A model generated the notes under the pieces. The model saw only the letters and a list, made by a program, of their open reading frames with translations, did no database searches and had not been told where the DNA came from. Shown in pieces: positions 48,331-59,770 of a stretch of DNA of 64,000 bases (the stretch's first letter is position 1; every line of letters starts with the position of its first letter). A program made the position numbers and the translations under genes. The stretch is from the NCBI GenBank assembly GCA_004154925.1, contig QJNS01000209.1, positions 81,119-145,118 of the forward strand, written 5' to 3'. The DNA is from Monosporascus cannonballus (taxonomy: Eukaryota; Ascomycota; Sordariomycetes; Xylariales).

Positions 48331-51300
48331 TATAAATAAAAATTCTTTAATAAACGTTAAGTATTTATAAGATTTTGGGCGGGTTTCTAGGTGTTTTCGG
48401 AATTGGGATAATTTTTCCATTTCACTAAGTATTCCGTAAGTTTTTTTGGTTTTTTTATGTTAAAGTATGTTTTATTTTATATGCTATATTATCTTTTATT
48501 TTTACGTTATTCTGCGTTGTACGTACCTTAATCGTATTTACTGTTAATTTGAATAAGAAAATATGAAAGATTAGATAAAATTTAACTTTTAGTAAAAACT
48601 CTAACTTGTAATAATTTTTTAAAATTCTTTTGATAATTTTATATAAGCCGATATATTTAAAATTAAACTTTTATTTGCTCGTTTTTTTTTAAATATTTTT
48701 GATAACTAGATAAATCATTTTTTCCTTTTCGAAAGATAATTCTTTTATCCTTTTATTATTATAATATTTGTTTAATTATTTTCGTACGAACTTTAATTTT
48801 GTTTTTATTTTTTAATGTAATTAGTTAAATCGTTTTAATATAAGAAGTATTTTAATATTAACTTGTTTTTTATATGTTTTGCGGTAAATTTCTGGGGTAA
48901 ATCTAAAATTAGCATTTATTAGAATAGTTTTAATGCTGTCGTAATAGCTTATATTATAAGCCAACCAAGCGATAGGTAACCTTTTAACCTAATTATTCTA
49001 TTTATAATTAATATAATACTATAAGTATGTTTCTAATATCTGGTTTAGCCGTTTTATTTATTTATTTATTTAAGGTTTAAAAATATTAGATAATTTGTGA
49101 TTTAGGCCGATATATACTATAAGGTTTTATTAAAAGTTTAAGGTAAAGGTTATTTTTTTATCGGAAATAATTTCGTAGGATAAGACGTATATGCTAAAGG
49201 TATTTCGAAAAAATATATATGTTATTTGTTTTACGTTCGTATTTTCTTTATAAGGTAAAAAATAGGACAATTTCGTAAATCGATTTATGATTACGAAAAT
49301 GCTATTATAATATACTTTTGTCGCTGGATTTTTAAATAAAGGAAGCTTGGTAATAAAATCTATAATAATCGAATTTTACGGTTTTTTTAAGACTGGTAAG
49401 GGTTATAATTTTCTATATGGCTTATGTTGCAAAACCTTTGCCCTAACGTAAATATCGTATTAACGTATTATCTTCTGTACTGTAAATTTTATTTCAAAAA
49501 AATAATATGTTTATTTTAAACGTTTTAAGGTTTTGTAAATCCCTATATATCCGCATAACTAAAATTTATATACGTTTCGTATTAAACTTTCTTAATATTC
49601 TTTTAGGGCTTAAATCTTGTCCATTTTCTAGATTTCTGGTAAGCTATCGTTATACTGCTAAATTTCTTAATATATATTGTTAATAGACATTTTAATAATA
49701 ACAATTTATCGTTATTATGAATACCTTTTTATTATTTTATCGAAAATTATTTATTAAACCGTAACCTTAAAGTTTTCCAAGTTAGGTCTTTTATTAATAA
49801 CGTTTAATTTATTATTTTTTAATATTTTGAGATAAATAATAACGTAATTAAATTCTGAAAAATATTGTAGTAACGTATTTATTTGCTTATCAACTTTTTA
49901 GTAATAACAAAGTAAAAGATATTCTTATGGTTTATATATATCTTAATTTAATGCATATTGCTTTTAAGGTATTACTTAAACTTCTTAAAAGCTTTAACAA
50001 TAGCTAGAAATCCTTTGTCGTAAAGAAGGTAATTTAATTCGATTCCGTATAATTTATATAAGTAAAAAATAATAAGGTATAATTTCCTTTTGTCATCTCG
50101 TTAGCAGATAACTATTCCTTAATACGAAATTTAATATGTCGATTTTTAATTTAACTAATCGTTTTAAATTATATACATCACAAAAACTGGTTCGTTAATA
50201 AAGGCTTCCATAAATTGTTAAAAAACTTTTTTTATAGTAAGGGCCTATAAGAACCGTTAATTTTTCCTAATAAGTTCCGTTAATAATATCATAATTTTAT
50301 TAAAATATCGTATAAATCGTTTATAATAATTAACGAATCCGAAAAATACCTATATCTTTATAATATTATTAAGTATAACCCAATTTTTAATTACGGCGAT
50401 TTTTTTAAAATTTATCTTAACGTATCCAGAAATAATAATATATTTTTAAAATTCCATTTTTTAATTATAGAATATGCATTTTTTGGCGTTAATTAAAGAA
50501 TCAGCGTTTTATAATACTTATAAAACTTTATAAACGTATTCGGCATACTTCTTTTTTGTTTCCGAATATATGAGGATATCGTTAAGATAATATATAATAA
50601 AAATATTAAAGTACTTTCGTAATATATAATTAACTATCCGTTAAAAAATTGCTAATACGTTTATAAATCTGAAAAGCATAACTAAGTATTCGTATAACCC
50701 ATATTTCGTTCTGAAAATTATTTTTTATTTATCTCTTAGCTTAATTCGAATCAGATTATATTCGTTTTTAAAATTTAAGGTAATAAAGTATTTAGCTCCA
50801 TAAAAAACATCTTTTATTTCGTTAATTAAGTGTAAAAGTATTCGATTTTTATTAGTAACGTTGTTAAGCTGTCGGTAATTAATAACTAATTACAGTTTCT
50901 CGTTTTTCTTAAATATAAAGAATATCGAGTACCTTACTAATAACTTAAAACGTTATATATCGCCGTTTTTTAACTTATCTTCCAGATATTCGCAAAATAC
51001 GTATAACTCAATTTCGTTTAGGTGATAAATAAGGTAAAACTTAATCGTTTTATTTTCCTAAAAAACTATCTCACAATTTTATTCATTATACTAGGATAAC
51101 TTCGTTTTAAATTCCTTCTGAAATATCTGCCGGTATTTATAATACTATAATAAAACGTTAATTAAATTTTTTAATTCCTTGGGCTACTGTTATAAATCGT
51201 TATCCAGTTACTGTAATTTTGCTTTAATAATGATAACGATACGTTATATTTTTCTATTATACCCTTTTTCTTTTTTATATCGTATCCCTTTAAGTAGTAA

Positions 51301-52300
51301 GATATTTATCGCATCTTCATACCGGTATTTATCGCCGTTATCGATCGAATATAAAAATTTCCTAACATCTTTTTTCCTATTAACGGAATATAAAAAAAAA
51401 TTACATAACCAGTTCTTTAATCGATTAAAAGGTTATACTGATATAATTATAATTTTTCTAAGATTATATCGTAATTCTTAAATAATATAATATCGAAATT
51501 AACTATTTAACGTCGTCCTTAAACAAAAATTTCGAAATAATTAATTTCGCGTATAATTTTTCTATTATCGTAAACGAATTCTTAGCCTTCGGCATTCGTA
51601 ACGGTTTAAGATTTCGACTTCTATTTCCATAATAACTTAAACTTATTAATAACTTCCGGTAAAATGTAATTTCCGCCCAAAACTCCGTTATCCACTATTA
51701 TGACGTATTATCATATTCCAATTCGTATTTCTATTATCATAAGGTCGTTATTAATTCCTATCGTTATATTGAAAACCCGTTTTAGGAATTTCTACCGATT
51801 CCTCTGTATTTTGCCATCCTGCAACTTTCTTATAAGTAATTCCTGTTTCCTAAATAGCTTTTTAATATCTATATTCGTTCTTCGAATTATTAATTTATTA
51901 CTTATAATTATTTAATATATCGTTTTTATTTTCGTAACTAGGCCTTAAATTAAATAATTTTTTTCCCATTACTATATTTTTATATGCTATTAAGCGATTC
52001 GATCCTCTATAATCGTAATCGCATCCCATTCGTTATTATTAGTTCATCGTTCTTAAGCAAATTATTATATTTTCTTCTTAATAATTTTTCGATCCTTTAA
52101 ATCGGTAATAAAAGTTAACTGGAATTAAAAATCCGCTATAGCCCTTTGGTAATACTTTTATACCAAATACTGGATTAACTTTTTTTCGTTTAATAATTAC
52201 ATTATTTATAATAACAAAAAGAATCTTCCTACGGATACTACTTTCTTTCTGGTCAACTTGATAAGATTATTTATCGATTAATTTTATTTGAACATGCTAT
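48330..52300 (-). pseudogene. pol of family D
   Basis: Read from right to left on the minus strand. RT carries Tyr-Leu-Asn-Asp-Ile-Leu-Ile-Tyr-Ser near 50,560-50,590 (one catalytic Asp changed to Asn), followed by Phe-Gly-Phe-x-Asn-Tyr-Tyr-Lys-Arg-Phe-Ile. RNase H and integrase run down to about 48,700, and a C-terminal segment of chromodomain position ends near 48,350. Stops are frequent but nearly always explained by transitions. Confidence 0.8.
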
Positions 52301-52649
52301 AATTTAAAGGTATTAATATTATTATTTATTATTCTTATTTTCTTTTATTTAATTATCGAAATCGAACCCTATTTTATATATATGTTTAATACATTAATAA
52401 ATCAATTCCTTCCATTTATCGTATATATAATACTTTTATCGCTAACAATAAATAGCATACATTTTGCCGTATCGGTTTAAAGTCTTAAAGTAAACTGCCT
52501 TTATCCAACTCTAATATTTTCTTAATTATCTATATAAGGCCTTTTGTTACCCTTAAAATACCTTTCGAGCTAACTTTTTAACTTTTCGCATCCCGTATCG
52601 AATTTCTTATTATAAAAGTACTTATCTTTATCTAATCTAAATCATATCA

Positions 52650-53710
52650 ATAATATGTTTATCGCTTTAATTATTATCTTTAGGCTTATCTATACAAACC
52701 GGTATCCATCCCTTTTATCGTAACTTTTTAAGTACCTTATACCAGACTATCTTATATCCCATTTTGTCATAATTAAAACACTTAACCCAGCTTTAATCTT
52801 TTTTCTTTTAAACAGTTCTCAAGTCCATAAGATCAGATACTATATCATGGAACTTATTATTATTATTCTATCAAAGGGCACTAATATTAGCCGTATATCG
52901 AAACTTATTATTATATCTGCTTTTGGTATTCCTTATACGCCAGGCATATTATCGATCGTTAATTTTAACTACCATAACAATATAATCGAACAGGAATTCG
53001 AGTTAATTTAACTTAAAAAACCTTTCCTAACTTTCTTTCTTAAAACTATTAAAAAATTTAACCATTAATACCTTTTATTCTTAATTAAATCGTACAACAA
53101 TCTAGATTAAAATACTGCCATAATTAAATACTAACCCTTTTTATCGTAACTACTAAATTTAAATCTTAACCTTCGTTTTCTCGTCTACCATTTCGAATAC
53201 CTTCGTTAATACCTGCTCGAATTATTTGTAATCGTTATATATTCGTATTACCTTAAGGTTTTGTTTTTTAAATAGCAAAATAACAGATTTCCTCATAACG
53301 GGCTTAAACCAAATAACCGTATTACCGGTAAATCGTTTAACAACGAACTTAATTCGTAAAATAAACGTAATAAACCGAATAAAGAAATATCTAAAATATA
53401 AGCGGTATTAAGTTAAGAACAACTAAAGCTTGATCGAAATCCCGTTAAAAAGTTCGGGCTTAAAAGGCTTAAAAACGTTTCCTAAATCCTTAATAAAATT
53501 TAACTAAATTACCTAACTTGTTCGAAAAAGTTTTTCCGTTTTAGGGACCTTATCCCTAACCTTAAATCTTTTATAGGCTGCCTGGAATAACGTCGTAAAA
53601 TCGTTTTTATCATTTTCGAGCTGTAAGATCCGTCCGTTTATAACGTCCAAGCGTCGAAAAACTTCCTTTCGAAAAAGGCAAAGTTTCTCCTTTTTCTTCT
53701 CGGATTCCAT
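52650..53710 (-). pseudogene. gag of family D
   Basis: The N-terminus is open at 53710-53513 (Met-Glu-Ser-Glu-Lys-Lys-Lys..., coiled-coil-like with Leu-Asp-Val-Ile-Asn-Gly-Arg-Ile). A zinc knuckle is readable near 52,740-52,770 as Cys-Phe-Asn-Tyr-Asp-Lys-Met-Gly-Tyr, that is CX2CX4H with the second Cys and the His changed to Tyr. The start Met lies about 115 bases after the 5' LTR. Confidence 0.75.
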
Positions 53711-53826
53711 TCTAATATCGATATCTTTAAAGACCTGGTTAGTAAACTATTCGAGTTATTTACTAATAAACATAATATCGGTAATCTTACTAAAATTTTA
53801 ACGGTATTGCTAAATAAAAACTTGCA

Positions 53827-54193
53827 ATATATAACGGCTAAAGGATTTAACCAACTATTAAACCTTAAGTTGATAAATTTATATAGGTAGTAATATCGTA
53901 AAAATCTAAATAATAAAATACCTAGTTACGTTTCGTAATACTAAAGGTATTTTAGGTAACGAAATTATATTACAAATTGATACTACCTTAACTATGGAAT
54001 AACGAACGTATTTATATTAATTTTTTTATTACCCATTATTACTTAGCAACACCTTATCGAGCAGTTACTTAACGTTAATTAATAATGCTTAACGAATCTG
54101 AGCTGAGCACTAATTACGTAACTTCGGACTAAGATATTTCCGTAATTCTTGGCTTAACCGTTTCTACGGGCCTGGTTCAGCCGGGTCATGACA
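53827..54193 (-). repeat. 5' LTR of family D
   Basis: 367 bp. On the minus strand it starts TGTCATGACCCGGCTG and ends ...AGCCGTTATA. The right-hand ~120 bases are the least mutated part. Confidence 0.88.
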
Positions 54194-54507
54194 TCTATCC
54201 GTCGTTTTTGCCAAAATGCTAAAATGCGTATACGTATATCCTGTTTTTTTAAGCTCGCACGGTAAAACTGGGAGAATTCGGATTTATCATGTTCTAAAAG
54301 AGAGGATGATAATGCAATAGGGTCGGGCTTTAGCTGATAGATACGTTAGGGTTTAGGAGTGGCAAATAGGTTTTAATTAGGACTATCGTAATATTAATAA
54401 TAAGCCATGATTAAGGAAATCGTATATATATATATATATATATATAACTACAGAATCGTGTTATTGTTAAATTATTACAAATTTTCGTTTTTCTCAAAAA
54501 GTAAATA
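54194..54507. repeat. Spacer with (TA)12 microsatellite
   Basis: Short flank between family D and the next transposon, without gene. It includes a pure TA tract at 54423-54446. Confidence 0.8.
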
Positions 54508-56437
54508 AGATAACCCCCCCATCCGCGCTCCACCCCATCAACGCTCCACCCAATTTTGAAGCCATCGCCACAATAACCTTTCCATTCAAATAACAATATC
54601 TTAATAGCCATTTTATTAATTGATTCCATACTAAGTAAACCGTATAATAATGCAATCCGCCTCCACCTTATTATTTTCGTCCCTTCCGGAAGGCTCGGTT
54701 TCCTGTTAATTTTGCCAAGTAACGGTAAAACGACCTTTCGCAAAGGCCTTCCGCCCTACCTTTACTTTCCTGACCGAGACCATCTTTACGAAACCCTTAC
54801 TAGATCCGGGCTGCATTTTCCTACGCTTTTTAAGTTTCGCTTTTTTAAGGGCTGTAATTATTTGCCTATTGAAAATTCCGGTAGTAAAAAGTTTGGCGGT
54901 TTTATCGTTAAGGGCTTTGGCGAATTTGCGGAATAAAAGACGTACGGTAAGATTCCCGTAAACTGGATTAACCTGTACTAGGGCTTTTTCGATCCGAATT
55001 AATTCCTTAAATAATTTAAATATTTTAATACTTAAAATTATTATTTGGAATAAAAACTTAAGTCGTTTTAAGGTAAAAATTAATTTCCGGATAAATATAT
55101 TTATTATTCCCCCGCTTTTTTTAACGTATTTATTATTTAATATTTTCGCCTTATTAATAAAACGGAAATTTATTATATCTTAACTTTTTATAATATATTC
55201 CGAAATTATCATAATTTCTTATTACGTTTTTGTAAACGCCTAAAAAAAATCGGTTTTATTTGTAATCTCGGAAACCCATCCGTAATAACGTTTATAAAAC
55301 AAATAACGGTATTTCCGTTTTAAGGTAACGAATATACTTATGTTAAAAGGCTGGAAAATATAAAAAATATAAGTAAGTAAGAAAATAATATATATCATAT
55401 TTTAAAAATATATTTACATAAATTTTTCGGTAATATAACTTTTATGGCCGTTAATTATTAATAATTTTTATTTATCCGGGTTTTCGGGTTTGATATAGGA
55501 AATAAATATTTTGCGAAATTATTTTAAGCCGATTTCGTTATTTGTCCAGCCGTTTTTTGACGTAATAAAATATTAGCTTTCCTATATTTTATTTTTCGAA
55601 TTAAGGAATTATTATTGTTATACGTTAACGTTATTAAAGATTACGAAAAACGGTAACGATCGCCCGTTAATATTAATATAAGTAATTATAATAATTTACT
55701 TTTTTTTAAAGATATTTTTTAAAAAGATATTTTTTTAAAGGTTTTTCGAAAGACGAAAAAGTTTTCGCCTATGTTTTCTATTTTTCCGATTTCGTCCGCA
55801 TTAAATCGGTTTTTTTATTTAATAACTTTAATTTCCGGCAGGGAAAAACGTCCAATAAAACATTAATAAAAACCGGGAATACGTTATTTAAATGCCTATA
55901 ATTAATAAATCTGCCTTTAATAATCCTAATTCCAGGATGGCGATATAAAAATCGGGCTATTTAACCTTTTTTTAAATATTTAAAATTACCCTTATTAATT
56001 AAAAAACGTTATACGTATAAGCGGAATTACGAATGAAATAGCGCATACCTTAATTAACCTTATACGATAACCTAATAAGCTAAAGCTTTTTCTTGGATTC
56101 GTAATAACTTTTGATAATTTTTATCGAATTTTTTTTGTCCGTATATTTTGGATGCGGCGTAAGATATATCTTCTGTTAACCTGGTAGCCCTTGAAGGCTA
56201 AACGTAAGGACCTTTTACGTATTATTTCGTTAATCGCCTGCGCCGTACGGAATTAAGCTCAAGGCTGCATATCGTTCGAAAACGCAGATTCTGCTAAAAA
56301 AGAAGATAATTTTTTCAATTTTTTAAAGCGTTGTTAAAAAGCTTTTTATATGGAAAGAAATTAGTAAGTGGATCGACGCGCAACGCGGTTGTGGGGTGGC
56401 GCGTTGATGAGGTGGAGCGCGGATGGGGGGGTCATCT
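54508..56437 (-). mobile_element. Fot1/pogo-like DNA transposon 2
   Basis: 1,930 bp. Both ends start agat(a/g)accccccc followed by atccgcgctccacc, giving TIRs of about 44 bp. TA lies on both sides (54506-54507 and 56438-56439). TIRs of this length and the total size are characteristic of Fot1-type elements. The TIRs are unrelated in sequence to those of the element at 40860, so this is a different subfamily. GC-rich ends make the boundaries very clear. Confidence 0.93.
54700..56340 (-). pseudogene. Fot1-like transposase of element 2, RIP-degenerated
   Basis: On the minus strand, Arg-Phe-Asn-Ala-Asp-Glu-Ile-Gly near 55,790 is the first catalytic Asp block. Leu-Ile-Ile-Asn-Gly-His-Lys-Ser-Tyr near 55,455 is the Asp-Gly-His-x-Ser-His block with Asp changed to Asn and His to Tyr. 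Gly-Val-Tyr-Lys-Asn-Val near 55,245 follows the 'LQPLD' region. The C-terminus may end near 54,700. It is inactive. Confidence 0.82.
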
Positions 56438-56459
56438 TATATAAAACGAAGCCTATTTT

Positions 56460-56736
56460 TTGCAACTTGAACTTAGGCCTCGCTGGCTCGGTACGGGGAT
56501 TTGGGATTTAATTGGTTAATATTTAGCGTTATGGAGCAGTACTTAAGTAACTTTAAAGAAATTGGGGAAACGAGCCAGGGAGGCCTAAGCTAGCTGAGGT
56601 AAGGGAAAAGTTAGCAAACCTTTTTAACGAACAGACCTTTAGTGAATCATTTCTCGCCTTATTATTACCTGCAAATCAAGACCCCATTTCGGATACTGCT
56701 TATATCTCCAGGTGAATGTATGATAGGTTCGTTATA
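56460..56736 (+). repeat. Mosaic LTR fragment with hairpin
   Basis: The right part (56617-56736) matches the last ~120 bases of the family G LTR, from the tttttaacga(a) block to ggttcgttata. The left part is unrelated to it and contains an 18-bp inverted repeat with one mismatch, 56473-56490 against 56571-56588 (ttaggcctcgctggctcg). This suggests another LTR subfamily with a G-like R/U5 and a distinct U3. Confidence 0.65.
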
Positions 56737-56747
56737 TATAACTACCG

Positions 56748-57366
56748 GTCGTATTATTATGTACCGGGCGTCTTAAGTATATCTTATATGGGGAAAGCCC
56801 GTATATCAATTTTTTCGGCCGTACCGGTTGCGGTTGTTATGTCGCAGCCCTAAAAAGGTCTCGAATTGGATTAACCGGAACGCCCTTATGGCTACGATAC
56901 GGCAACCACCGCTTTTAATATTTATTTACGGACTTTTCAAGGGTAATTTCATATGGTAAAAGCTTATCCAGTTATTCTTTTGGCCGTGCGGGTTATGGTT
57001 GTTGCGTTATAGCCATAAAAAGATCCCGGATTTGATTAACCGGAACGCCCTTTTTGTTACGACGTAACAATTACCGGTCGCAACATTTTGCTACGGACAT
57101 TCTAATAGTAATTCAGTATGAGAAAAGCCCGTCCAGCCATTTTTTGGCGGTACGGGCTATAGTTATTACGTCGTAACCATAAGAAAGTCCCGGATTTAAT
57201 TTACCGGAACGCTCTTTTTATTACGACGTAATAATTACCGCTTTTAACATTTATTTACGGGCCTTCAAAAAGTAATTCAATCTAGGAGAAACCCGTCCAG
57301 ATTTTTTTTGGCCGTACGAGTTATGGTTATTATATCGTAGCTATAAAGGCGTCCCGGATAAAAGGT
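56748..57366 (+). repeat. ~164-bp tandem satellite, nearly four units
   Basis: The block ggc(c/g)gta(c/t)..gg.t..ggtt.tta..tcg(c/t)a.cc recurs at 56817, 56982, 57146 and 57310, i.e. at 165, 164 and 164 bp spacing. Intervening blocks (aagcccgt.cag, ttaaccggaacgccct) repeat in the same order. Units differ mainly by transitions. No frame spans the array. Confidence 0.88.
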
Positions 57367-57590
57367 TGACACCAATTAAAGATTTTCACTTTATTTTTTA
57401 ATATTTTTACCAAATTAACCCGCAGTTAAAAGTTATATATACCGTTAAAAACCCGTTTGAAGTTATATATAAATATAATTGTTAAGGTTTTTTAATATTT
57501 TTTGTTATTATTTACTTCCAAATTTTATAAGAAATTTTAAAAATTTTATATGGGAAGGTATTAATTAAGGCTAAAAAATCACAACTTGCT

Positions 57591-58179
57591 ATTAGGCCCT
57601 ACTTTTAAGGTTTGTTTTTTATGGGTCTTTTGGTCTTTTATAGGTCGATACGTAAAGATACAGATGTTTAAAAAGCTCTAGCCACAGTGTAACGGCCTAT
57701 ACGGTTTAACCAACTATTAAGCCTTAAGTCGACGGGTTTATGTTGGTAGGAGTATTATAGGAATCTGAGCAATAAATACAGTAACGTATTACATCTTATA
57801 ATGCCAAGGGTACCTTAGGTAACGATATTATATATTGCGAACGATTAATATTAATAAATATTACAAATTAAAATTATTTAAATTATGGAAATAATAAGCG
57901 TATATATTCTTATTTTGCCTTAAGGTATTTATTACGGCTTAATGATATTTTTCCGATTAAGTCCTTTTAAGCCCCTTTAAGCCCCTTTTGGTGCTTATCC
58001 GGCTCAAGCCCTTTTGACCAATTAGGGCCCTTAAGCCCTTTGAGCCAGTCACGTGACTTCTTGGCTGGGTCGGGGCCTGGTTCTTCAGGATTCCGACCGT
58101 TTTCAGAAGCCAAGACCGTTAGGTCATAACACACAGCTGCGCCGCAGGCCCAGCCACAATCTTAAAAGTAGGGCCTGAT
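57591..58179 (-). mobile_element. Small TIR element (MITE-like), copy 2, split by a solo LTR
   Basis: Ends attaggccctacttttaagg and the complement of the same (cttaaaagtagggcctgat) form inverted repeats. Relative to copy 1 it lies in reverse. The GC-rich hairpin part (ctgcgccgcaggcccagcc) is at 58135-58157. Removing the LTR at 57688-58131 and one copy of its 5-bp duplication leaves about 140 bp collinear with copy 1. Confidence 0.75.
57688..58131 (-). repeat. Solo LTR of a Gypsy element with perfect target duplication
   Basis: 444 bp from tgtaacggcc to ggtcataaca, flanked by cacag on both sides (57683-57687 and 58132-58136). It results from LTR-LTR recombination of a complete insertion. The interior has five irregular copies of a 'aagcccctttt'-like word at about 57,962-58,045 and a gtcacgtgac palindrome near 58,048. 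It is much less RIP-mutated in its right half. Confidence 0.93.
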
Positions 58180-58240
58180 CTTGATAAGGTAATAAGAGGT
58201 CAGTTTATGTTTCGATTAAAAGGTGACCTTTCCGTATTTG

Positions 58241-58256
58241 GTGTGCTATAGCACAC
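58241..58256. repeat. 16-bp perfect palindrome
   Basis: gtgtgctatagcacac is its own reverse complement. It lies in the short segment between two LTRs. A role is unknown; it could be a terminal or binding site of a small element. Confidence 0.7.
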
Positions 58257-58285
58257 TTGGTTAGCTGACAGGTGCAGCCGTAATA

Positions 58286-58653
58286 TGTTACGACCCAACC
58301 AACCTGGCCTCCAAGAACGGTTGGACCCACAACGCATGATTACGTGATTTGGATCTCTCTTGGCATTAAGATCCAAATGAATTCATATAGATCTAAACCT
58401 ATACAAAGGAGTTGAATCCGAAAGAGATTTAAGATATAATTTAAATGTAATTTTAAAATAATAAATATATATATTTATTATCCTATAATATATATAACTG
58501 TAATTTCTAATATAACTTCGTTATTTAAAATACTTTTAATATTACGAAATGTAATTAATTTCACTTTTATTATTCAAATTTTCATCATATAACTGTTAAT
58601 ATAAACCGTACGATTAATATTTAATAATTATTTAAACACCTAGCCGTTTTAAC
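58286..58653 (+). repeat. Gypsy LTR (family C type)
   Basis: About 368 bp, from tgttacgacccaacc to tagccgttttaac; collinear with 31779-32145. Its left third is almost unmutated (intact CpA and CpG words), its right two thirds are heavily AT-shifted. No matching target duplication (taata left, ctttg right). Confidence 0.78.
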
Positions 58654-58673
58654 CTTTGTATAAAAAGAAAACT

Positions 58674-58917
58674 TATAAACTTAGATTAATAGCTATAGAA
58701 CGAAACTAAAAGAGTGACTCTTTACGTAGAAAACCGTTGATTTTTTATATCTCTTATTTTTAAAGTCTTTCTATTGCCTTTAGAAAGTCTTTGTATTGTC
58801 TCTGGGTGGTCTTTGTAGACACAGCAGAGACCACTTGCAGCGGGATCAGGGTTGATCCGATCCGGGGAGAACCTTGACTCTCTTTCCTGGCCTGAGAAAT
58901 ACTCTTAATTCGTAACA
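58674..58917 (-). repeat. Gypsy LTR (family H type), partial
   Basis: On the minus strand it begins TGTTACGAATTAAG at 58917 and shares block order with 34674-34945, up to ctaagttta. It sits end to end with the LTR at 58286. Confidence 0.7.
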
Positions 58918-59770
58918 TAAAGCTATTTAGGCAGCATGGAACAAAGAAACGGGTATTTATGTAGTATTAAACGATTTAGAGATTCTTTTAATGTATTTAT
59001 TATATTTGTAGCACATTCTATAGAAGTCGAATAGAAATCATGCTGTGACGGATTTAAGCAGGCTGGTGGTGAGGGGATTTGGCAAATTTGTGTGGCCGAA
59101 AGAAAGGGGGGGTGCTCCGAAAGACCCTTGCAGGCACTTACATCCAGATGACGACCAACCCCCCCGCAGCCCTCTCCACGTCCGATCGTATCTTGAAGTC
59201 ACTGTACAAAAGAAGTTATACTACTCTACATTAACACACGAACTGATTCCATCATCCGCGAGTGCTGAATGTGATCCCTGGGCGGACCCTTCCTCCGTTC
59301 GTGCATAATGCACAAAGCGCCGCATAAAGCCCAGGAACTAATGCGACATCCCTGGTGCATGTTGGAACTGGCCGGTGTAAGCGGCATAATGTGCCTATAC
59401 GGAATTCCGCCCCGCCGCGGGATTGCGGTGCGGGCATTAGCGGTATTTGCCTATTTACACCCCTCAGGGGTGTGTATCACTTGCTCTTTCAAAACGAATG
59501 TAGGTAAACAGAAAGCTGGCGAACTTCGCCGGCGACATGTAAACGTGGGGGTCCCGGAGCTTTCACTCCTGCCACGGTGCCCGGTCCATGTCGTTGCCCG
59601 ACTGGTCCCGTGAACACGCTACCGCCCCCCATTCATCAAGGAGTGCAACGTGTACAGGTATGTTCACAATCACAAACTAGAATCATGGCTCACTTCGACG
59701 ACAGATGCCCAACGGTGCGGCGTGAAATACTTTGCTTGTTCTCAAAGGTTTCAATTTTATTACAAACCGA
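58918..59770. other. Transition from repeats to gene island; no gene assigned
   Basis: Base composition rises sharply after about 59,040. Several overlapping open stretches (59045-59308, 59308-59613 on plus; 59437-59252 on minus) have no start context, conserved motif or intron pattern and look like chance in balanced DNA. The segment lies downstream of the MFS gene and likely holds its 3' untranslated region. Confidence 0.5.

Larger units (their letters stand above)
47312..54193 (-). mobile_element. Nearly complete Ty3/Gypsy retrotransposon (family D), RIP-inactivated
   Basis: 6,882 bp on the minus strand between direct LTRs of 372 and 367 bp. From right to left: 5' LTR, gag, protease region, RT, RNase H, integrase, C-terminal module, then an ORF on the opposite strand and the 3' LTR. 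LTR termini are TGT...ACA with mutations. No identical target duplication is visible (atatc on the left, tctat on the right), so mutation has either blurred it or the two ends come from a recombined pair. The LTRs are cousins of families C and of the solo LTR at 57688. Confidence 0.88.

Noticed and set aside
47307..54198. Target duplication for the family D element
   Set aside because: The five bases on each side (atatc and tctat) do not match; claiming a duplication would require assuming several mutations.
54411..54743. 110-codon minus-strand ORF including the (TA)n tract
   Set aside because: It crosses the left TIR of the Fot1-like element and the microsatellite; the translated Tyr-Ile repeat is an artefact.
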